Part shown: piece by piece, positions 57,559-64,000 of the stretch | How the letters are laid out: each line of letters begins with the position of its first letter | Numbering within the stretch: the stretch's first letter is position 1 | From: Pardosa pseudoannulata | Taxonomy: Eukaryota > Arthropoda > Arachnida > Araneae > Lycosidae | Length of the DNA stretch: 64,000 nucleotides | Assembly: GCA_032207245.1 (NCBI GenBank) | Contig: CM063502.1 | Coordinates: forward strand, 137,342,498-137,406,497 | Direction: 5' to 3' | Position numbers and translations under genes: made by a program | The notes under the pieces: model-generated | Told to the model about the DNA's origin: nothing | Seen by the model: the letters and a program-made list of their open reading frames with translations, nothing else | Databases searched by the model: none

Positions 57559-59257
57559 CTTTCACGATGTATATATAGTAGTATATATATCTTAAACTTT
57601 CACGATGTTTTAGTAGTTATTTCAAGCTATTATTTAAAGATTTGAGAAAAAATAATTTGATTTAAAAAAGAAAACATCATATCCCAGTGGCTGGAGGATA
57701 ACTGAAAGTGAACTATGAATTGCTTCCTAAGAAGAAGGTATACATTGAGCGATAATAATTATGGTAGGTACAACAAGAACCTGCAAAAACTATAGGAAGT
57801 CATATCATACCGACGTGGAGTAGATTAAAGACCAAAACTCCAAGAACAACATCACCTATTGAAAGCCGAAACGTTCACAGGGAGTTTAGTGGTTCAATGG
57901 CAAAACAGAACAAACAACTCAGAATTTATAAGGAACTGCTGTGAATAATTCTAGAAATCGTGGTTCTGAAAAACAAACTTCTGCCGGTCAAGTCTCTATC
58001 AGTTGTTCTTGTTTTTCGCTTCTCTCTCTTAAGGGTTAATTAATCTCTCACCGTATTACGAAGGTGATTGTATTCCCCGAAAGGTAACAAAATATGTTAA
58101 TAACAACACATTATGTGTATTATAAAAAAAAATAACGCTAGAAATTTGATGCGTTCAGGTTTGGAGCGATTTAGCAGTAAATAAATAAAACATTAAATTA
58201 GAGCTTTGAGCTTAATATAGGACACACATTTAAAATATGGTTACTCATTTTATTTATAATTTTAAGTCCTACAACTTTTGTATTGACTTTTTAAATAGAT
58301 AATGTTAGTTTTAAAAAAAATATGTCTTCCGAATATAAATCCGTACTTAGAGGCTAAAGCTGGACTTTCTGGAAGGGAAAAATGTAATACATTCATTACA
58401 GATGTAACTTGGAGAGAGAAAAACAGTTTCCATCTTTTCTCTAATTGAGTATTTGATTTTTATTCCTTTCTAACCGCTGGCCAAATAGAGCTGCGGGCAT
58501 AATTTTAACAAAAGTATTGAATATGGGTACTCCTTTTATTCAGACAGTAAATATCTACAACTTTTGCACTAATACTTTCATAACTTTACTTCATTTAACC
58601 TAATCTGAAGAGATGAAAACAATTAGTAGAAATCGTCTAATTCTGTGTTCGGACTTTCCTTTAATTTCCTAACCACTAGCCTATTAATAAGAGATGGATT
58701 TTAGTGAGCGTACGTAAAATGTAAGGCGTAAAAATAACTGAAGCATTAGAAAATTGAAAATTATTGTATATAAAGAGCTAAATCAAAATTAATTGAGTTT
58801 AATATCTTGATATTTAAGTAAAATATATAGTAATAAGAAAATCCTATAAGTATTACTTCAGATTTAATTTTCTTCTATTCACACATATTTATTGTTATTC
58901 GAGATTTTTAAGATAGTCGGGAATTGCTTAATTTTAAACATGAATTTTAATAAATATTTTCTATAACACCGTATTGTATACAATTGTTTATAAACTGTTA
59001 CTGTGAATATTAAGAAAGTGCTATGTAAACCATTATTTGGAAGGGACCAAATTTTATTAAAAATTGTTATTGCTATTACAAGATACATAAATTGTCAAAT
59101 ATTGCTTCTATATTTAAGTTCTGTCTAGTTTTATGAGATTTAAACCTACTTTATACTTTTATTACCAATACTTAACTAGAGTGTTAATAAATTATTGTAC
59201 AAATAAGAAATTTAATGGTTTATAAGCTATTTCGGCTAAATAATTTTTTAACACGGC
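57558..59257. other. TMTC1 intron, no clear feature
   Basis: 57660-58090 is less AT-rich and could be conserved non-coding sequence. No reading frame was recognised. Confidence 0.4.
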
Positions 59258-59281
59258 GTACTAGTACGTACGTACTAGTAC
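59258..59281. repeat. 24-bp perfect palindrome with satellite copies
   Basis: Ten-base arms GTACTAGTAC lie either side of GTAC, giving a self-complementary 24-mer. CACGGCRTACTAGT flanks it on both sides (59253 and 59281), and another CGTACTAGTAC lies at 59303-59313. Confidence 0.95.
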
Positions 59282-59313
59282 ACGGCATACTAGTGCAAGA
59301 CACGTACTAGTAC

Positions 59314-59870
59314 AGGTTAGTGTAAAACCATGGTTTGTTTGTGGGTACAAAAATAACGGTATATACAGGAAAACGAAGCCGAATGTTCTTGTCCACTACA
59401 TAGATTCTGGAAATATTTAGACAAATAAAAACTAGTTTTTACATTAGTCGATGTGGAACCACAGAAAGGAAAAAATTAAAACTATATACTACTATTTCTA
59501 TTTGATTTTTCATATTTACGATACTATTATAAATTTATCCACTAAAAAATTAATATTTTTTGTTTACAAAATTCTTTTGGTTGTTATATATTTTGATTAT
59601 ATATTTCTATTTATATATTTGTTTATATATTTCAATATAAAATACGAAAAGTTGGCTAAAAAGTTAAATAATTTCTGATCTATTGAGATTTAACTGAATA
59701 ACTAAATTTACGAGCAAAACGCCCGCTCCAGGTACAGTTCCGCTGCGAAATGTACCGTCACACAATGTGTTAATAGAGACGTCTCGAAAAGTGCTTTTTT
59801 ACCTTTGTAAAATTTATATCTAGTACTGACGGATATTACAAACTTTAATCAGATTTTATTTCAATTTTAG
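59314..59870. other. TMTC1 intron end
   Basis: AT-rich, ending in the exon e acceptor. Confidence 0.5.
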
Positions 59871-60082
59871 TAAACAAGGTCGAAATCAAGTTGCTCAAGA
59901 ACTTCTACAAAGGGTTTTAGAACTTGACAAGGAATTTATCGAGGCATATTCTTCTTTAGCAACAATTTATGCCGCAGATGGGAAGATGGAGGATGCTGAA
60001 AGTCTCCATCTGAAAGCCCTTTCATTGGACCCCAACAATGCAGACTCTTTCAATAATTATGGGACATTCTTACAGAAATCTG
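59871..60082 (+). CDS. TMTC1: TMTC1 internal exon e: third and fourth TPR repeats
   Basis: The acceptor TTTCAATTTTAG ends at 59870 and the donor GTAAAT begins at 60083. The first base completes an AGT serine codon. The frame then gives KQGRNQVAQELLQRVLELD, EFIEAYSSLATIYAADGKM, EDAESLHLKALSLDPNNAD and SFNNYGTFLQKSG. Two TPR helix pairs are clear. The AYSSLA..A and NNYG.FL motifs fit the third and fourth TPRs of TMTC1 as I remember it. Unlike the preceding exons it ends in phase 1 (one base, G, of the next codon). No exon continuing the TPR array was recognised in the remaining 3.9 kb, so the next exon should lie beyond the window. It is the longest coding block here (212 nt) and has no frame damage. 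Confidence 0.93.
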
Positions 60083-60860
60083 GTAAATATAGTACAATAT
60101 TTTTAAAACTAGATTGTGTTTTAGAAGCGAAGAAAGAGTTAACTTTAAATAATACTTTTTAATTTTAGTTGTGGTAATTCTACAATCCTCTAAAGATTTT
60201 AAAGGAAAAATATAACGTATCCTAATTTGGCCCAATGTCTGTTTCCAGATTTAAACCCTTAAACACCGCAAATATTTTATTTCCATTTCAGAGTTTCATA
60301 ATACATATTTCCTAAAAGGTTCTTTGTGAAATGATTGTTAAGTCTATACTGAAGATGTGTATTTAATTGTTATAGATAATTAATTAAATGAATTAAAAAC
60401 TGATTATAATAGCATTTAGAACATAAATCTTCAATAAATTTTCGTACGGATGTCTTTTGTTAATCATCAAAATATTTAGACCTTTCCTAGACTGTTTAAT
60501 ATATGTATTATCATCTAAACTGGCGTTAATAATTTTAAATATAAGTAAAAGATATGAGGAATACAAAATATAATCCTCTTATTGAAAAAGATTGGAAGAA
60601 ACCAAATATTTAAGACCTTTGTTTATAAGGGATAAATATCAATTAATATTACATCCTTTTAATAAGACAGATTTCACTAGCTAGGAAAACTATAAAATCA
60701 TATTTATGCGAAATGTTTATAAATTGTATATTATAACATATCAATATGGTGTAAGTTGTTGATTGTTTTAAATTATCATGTGAAAAATATGTATTTTTTT
60801 ATTTCTCCCAAACATGATATATCTGTATTAGAGAGAGAGAGAGAGTTTTTCATTTAATTG
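60083..60860. other. TMTC1 intron start
   Basis: No supported feature apart from a short (GA)n run at 60831-60845. Confidence 0.45.
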
Positions 60861-61018
60861 GATCGATAGGCTACTGTTTTGCTCACTAGGGCTAATAAGA
60901 CCGGGACCTACTGCTATAAGTAGATTCCAAAATGCTATGATCATCCATGCCAGCAGCGGGATTCAAAACATGAACACCAGTGCAGAAGTACGCTCTATCA
61001 TTCTCCCATCGTTCGGCT
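60861..61018 (-). mobile_element. SINE family B, copy 2
   Basis: On the minus strand an AGCCGAACGATGGGAGAATG head, AGAGCGTACTTCTGCAC, a decayed B box TTTTGAATCCCGCTGCTGGC, then ATGGATGATCATAGC and GGTCCCGGTCTTATTAGCCC, matching the other two copies. The A box is preserved better than the B box. Confidence 0.8.
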
Positions 61019-61139
61019 ATATATATTATAATACTCTTTTAAATTGTCCTGTTAAGAGCATGCAATGTTTTTTATGCTTCAAATACACGATATATGTGTG
61101 TAATATATCAAAGTTATTACAATTTAATATCTCTTAAAA

Positions 61140-61670
61140 ATCCCCTCTTTCCCATTCTCATTCCTTCAAATCCATTTTACCATCCACAAAATGTCTTAAT
61201 TACAAAACTGTCAGAGAGTTAAACATCTTCCAACCCATTTCCCAAAGCCTTCCCCATAATAGATGCAAATCTTCTGTCCGCTTACCGCATTTTCCAGCTG
61301 CCCCTGGCAAATGGCTCAGCTTTTCCCATCCGATCTAAAAGTTATTTTTACCGTTAAATTTGCCGACTAAGTTGCCTGTCCCTTAGGAAAATTCTATGCA
61401 TCGCTCGCTGTGTGGTCCAACTATGTAATCCACACTTATTTTCATGGTCTTTCCTTGTCTGTCTTTGAAAGAGTAACATGTTTATTCTAGCAGCTCTTCA
61501 ACAAAAGTTAAGTTCTCCTCGGGATTCCGTGTTGTCTTTATGAAGTGGCACGACTGCAGCTTGCAATCATCACTAATCTAGTTGCTTAGTCTCCTTGCTC
61601 CATATCCCGGGCAAATAAAAACAACAGGGCTACAATTTTTACTGCAACCGGTGGGATTATTTCATGCTGG
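61140..61670. other. Pyrimidine-rich, GC-richer block of unknown nature
   Basis: About 530 bp with higher GC and strong C/T bias on the + strand between two SINE B copies. No reading frame, repeat or exon was recognised. It contains ATGCAAAT (about 61263). It could be conserved non-coding sequence or an unidentified element. Confidence 0.3.
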
Positions 61671-61675
61671 TTTAT

Positions 61676-61677
<2 letters not shown>

Positions 61678-61718
<41 letters not shown>

Positions 61719-61721
61719 TGT

Positions 61722-61772
<51 letters not shown>
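61678..61772. repeat. (CA)n and (TA)n microsatellites
   Basis: CA repeat at about 61678-61711, a short spacer, then a TA repeat at about 61727-61772. Confidence 0.97.
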
Positions 61773-61773
<1 letters not shown>

Positions 61774-61821
61774 CATACATGTATATACATGTATGATACA
61801 TATACATATGACATGTACATA

Positions 61822-61997
61822 TGAGAGTTTTCTTTTTGGTTAGAGAGATACGCTCTACTGTTTTTCTCACGAGGGTTAATGAGATCGGGATCTACTGCTT
61901 AAAGTCGATTCCGAAAGGCTGTGACCATCCATGCCAGGACCGAATTCTAACCCGTGAACGTCTTGCTTCTTCTTCCATCCTTCGGCTCTCTCTCTAT
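61822..61997 (-). mobile_element. SINE family B, copy 3
   Basis: Same orientation as the copy at 60861, about 960 bp away. Shared words on the + strand are GAGTTTT, TTTCTCACGAGGGTTAATGA, CGGGATCTACTGCTTAAAGT, GTGACCATCCATGCCAG, CCGTGAACG and CCTTCGGCT. The B box region is degraded. Confidence 0.78.
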
Positions 61998-64000
61998 ATA
62001 GATACTGAGAGAGATATATATGTTAGAAAAAGGTTAAAAATACAAGGAATAAATCATCTATAGAGTGGTTTAATCTTGTATTTAATCTTTTCTACTATTA
62101 AAACAAAGTTTGAAATTTTTTATATTTAGAGAGCAAGAGATAATTTTTTCTTCAAGTATACGAAGTATTAGGGAATAAATCAACTATACAAAAAATTACC
62201 TTAAGACAATATTGAAAGAATGGCATTATTTCGTATAAAAATACAAACATTTATACTGAAGAATTTTAAAGACCAAATATGATGAAATGTCTTTAAAAAA
62301 ATTATAAATGAAACTCGGCATCAGAATAAAAATTCCAGGTAGGAAGAATTCTAGACGAAATATGCTGTTTTACATATCAATATATTCTTTTCTTATTGGA
62401 CCGTAAAACAAGTTAATGATTTGCTCTAGGAATACGATTTCTCATACAAAAAAAGCCTGTTACAGCATTTTTATAAGAATGAATTAATAAAGAAAAGAAA
62501 AGTATTTAAGTTATATAATAGTTTTTTTCTAAATAATTTATCTTACAACATTTTAGTATGTTTTGCTAAAAATATTAAAATGTTTCTTATATTACACTTA
62601 AATTTCAGTTAAATTTAATAATACTTGATTTTTAACTATTAACATCAGAACTCTTTTTTTTTAATTGATATCTATGTTTTAGAGTAACACCAGCTTTCTG
62701 TTCTTTTTCTGCTAACTACATCAGAATTTATTGCTTAGATTTAGTTAAAAACTATAATGAATAGTGATCTGAGATAGATGCAGTTCAGTACTTTTGTTGT
62801 ATGTGTGAGACAGAAGATGGCCTAATGGCTAGGGTGCAGCCCTTAATTTTATGGTGTTGAATTTGAACCAGTCAGATACCTGAAGCATATATCTGTTTAA
62901 ACAAAGAACTTACAGGACAGGTATGACAATCTGAATGCCATGTCTTCTCGATAGAATGTTTAGAGGTGAGATACATGTCTAGAATACAAGAAGAGAAAAA
63001 TTCGACTTCTTGTTTTCCATCCTTTGAAGAATTATCTGGCATGACTTCACGTTTGCCTTATACCCTTCAGGACAATCAGTCAGGCAGTCAGTCATACACA
63101 CACACACACACGCACATTATTTCTCTCTCTCTCTCTCAAAACTAGAATTGCTAGATACTATTAAGAAAAGGGTATCGATACTAGATACGGTGCACTCATG
63201 GGGATGAATGAGAATATAAATAAATACGGAAATAAGAATATCGAGTTTATTTAAACATCTAGTCTCTGGAGCTTCTGGAGAAAAAAACAAGTGCATACCG
63301 TTATATAGTGGTATGAGCCAGCCACTAACTGTGTTAACAGTTAGTCATATAATGAGGGCGTATAGAAACTAAGTTAAGTTAAGAGGTTATATAAAAATTG
63401 TTGAGCTAAGCAAAAATTAATTTTTGCTCTAAGTTTGCCCATTTTAACGCAATGAGATGAAAAAAAAATGAGTTTCGCCAAAGGTGCAATTAATAAGGGT
63501 AAAAATTACAAGGACAGTTGCATAAAAGAGTAATCTCTATCCATAGGACAATAAAAAGATTTAGCAATAAAAAACAAGGGTGAATTAGTTACTTAGAGTG
63601 TGTTTAAGCCACGAAAGTTTACAAAAATAACATTTTCGTCTTTTAGAGATTTTTGGTAGCTGCTAGGAAGGTATAACTGGATTTATCTTAAAATATTGTT
63701 TCAGATCACAATGTTATCTGTGACTGAGTTGGGAACAAGAGAATGAAATAGCGAATAAAACTAATTGCCACTAGATTTTAGTTAGATTACCTTAACTTAA
63801 AATAGCTATATCAACCCATATTAAATCCACTCTACTTTGAAACAGGACATTTTAACACATAACACAGACGTATTCGGTTATTTGCGTTCAGGTACTTCTC
63901 ACAAAATGCAATGTTATAACAATGCACTTTCTTACGTACAAATCTGAAAGGCATTTTACAAAGTACATTTTAATCATTTTAACAAATTTCCTCATAAAAA
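61998..64000. other. TMTC1 intron continuing past the window
   Basis: AT-rich, with short (CA)n and (TC)n runs at 63095-63140 and a weak tRNA-like patch at 62815-62890 (TGGCCTAATGGCTAGGGTGC). No exon was found. Confidence 0.4.

Overview
This is eukaryotic nuclear DNA from an invertebrate: very AT-rich, full of long (TA)n tracts, with canonical GT-AG introns, tRNA-derived SINEs, mariner/Tc1-type transposase remnants, a solo LTR and a hAT-type non-autonomous element. An arthropod, perhaps a chelicerate such as a spider, is my best guess from the transposase types and base composition; nothing in the window proves it. The only confident protein-coding gene is on the + strand in the right third. 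Five spliced exons (40770-40891, 43961-44125, 52701-52814, 54566-54709, 59871-60082) join in frame, four times with the same intron phase, into an internal piece of a TMTC protein (transmembrane and TPR-repeat-containing O-mannosyltransferase), closest in motif content to TMTC1. They cover the last membrane segments and the first three or so TPR repeats. The N-terminal catalytic/membrane half should lie upstream and the C-terminal TPRs downstream of 64000; I found neither here. Layout. 1-40769: TMTC1 5' intron or flank, at least 40 kb, with no recognisable host exon of that gene. It holds a mariner-like transposase tail (2850-3123), two (TA)n-(TG)n-linked copies of a dispersed element (4166-4336 and 39859-40031), SINE family A copies (6719-7115, 8725-8930), a degenerate large repeat (15456-17720), a transposase pseudogene split by a solo LTR (23304-24688), two related coding-like repeat remnants (27708-27850, 32198-32340), a coding-like remnant on the minus strand (31294-31879), a 228-bp tandem duplication (33591-34046) and a hAT-type element with a perfect 8-bp target duplication (37792-38277). 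40770-60082: TMTC1 exons and introns. The first intron opens with an 11-copy 93-95-bp minisatellite starting a few bases after the splice donor and also carries a ~450-bp (TA)n tract. The second intron (8.6 kb) carries SINE A, SINE B and a candidate conserved non-coding block. The fourth carries a 292-bp tandem duplication and a 24-bp perfect palindrome. 60083-64000: start of the next intron, with two more SINE B copies and microsatellites. No functional tRNA, rRNA, CRISPR array or bacterial-type system was seen. The most notable structures are the datable nested LTR insertion, the minisatellite touching a splice donor, and the unidentified coding-like remnants.
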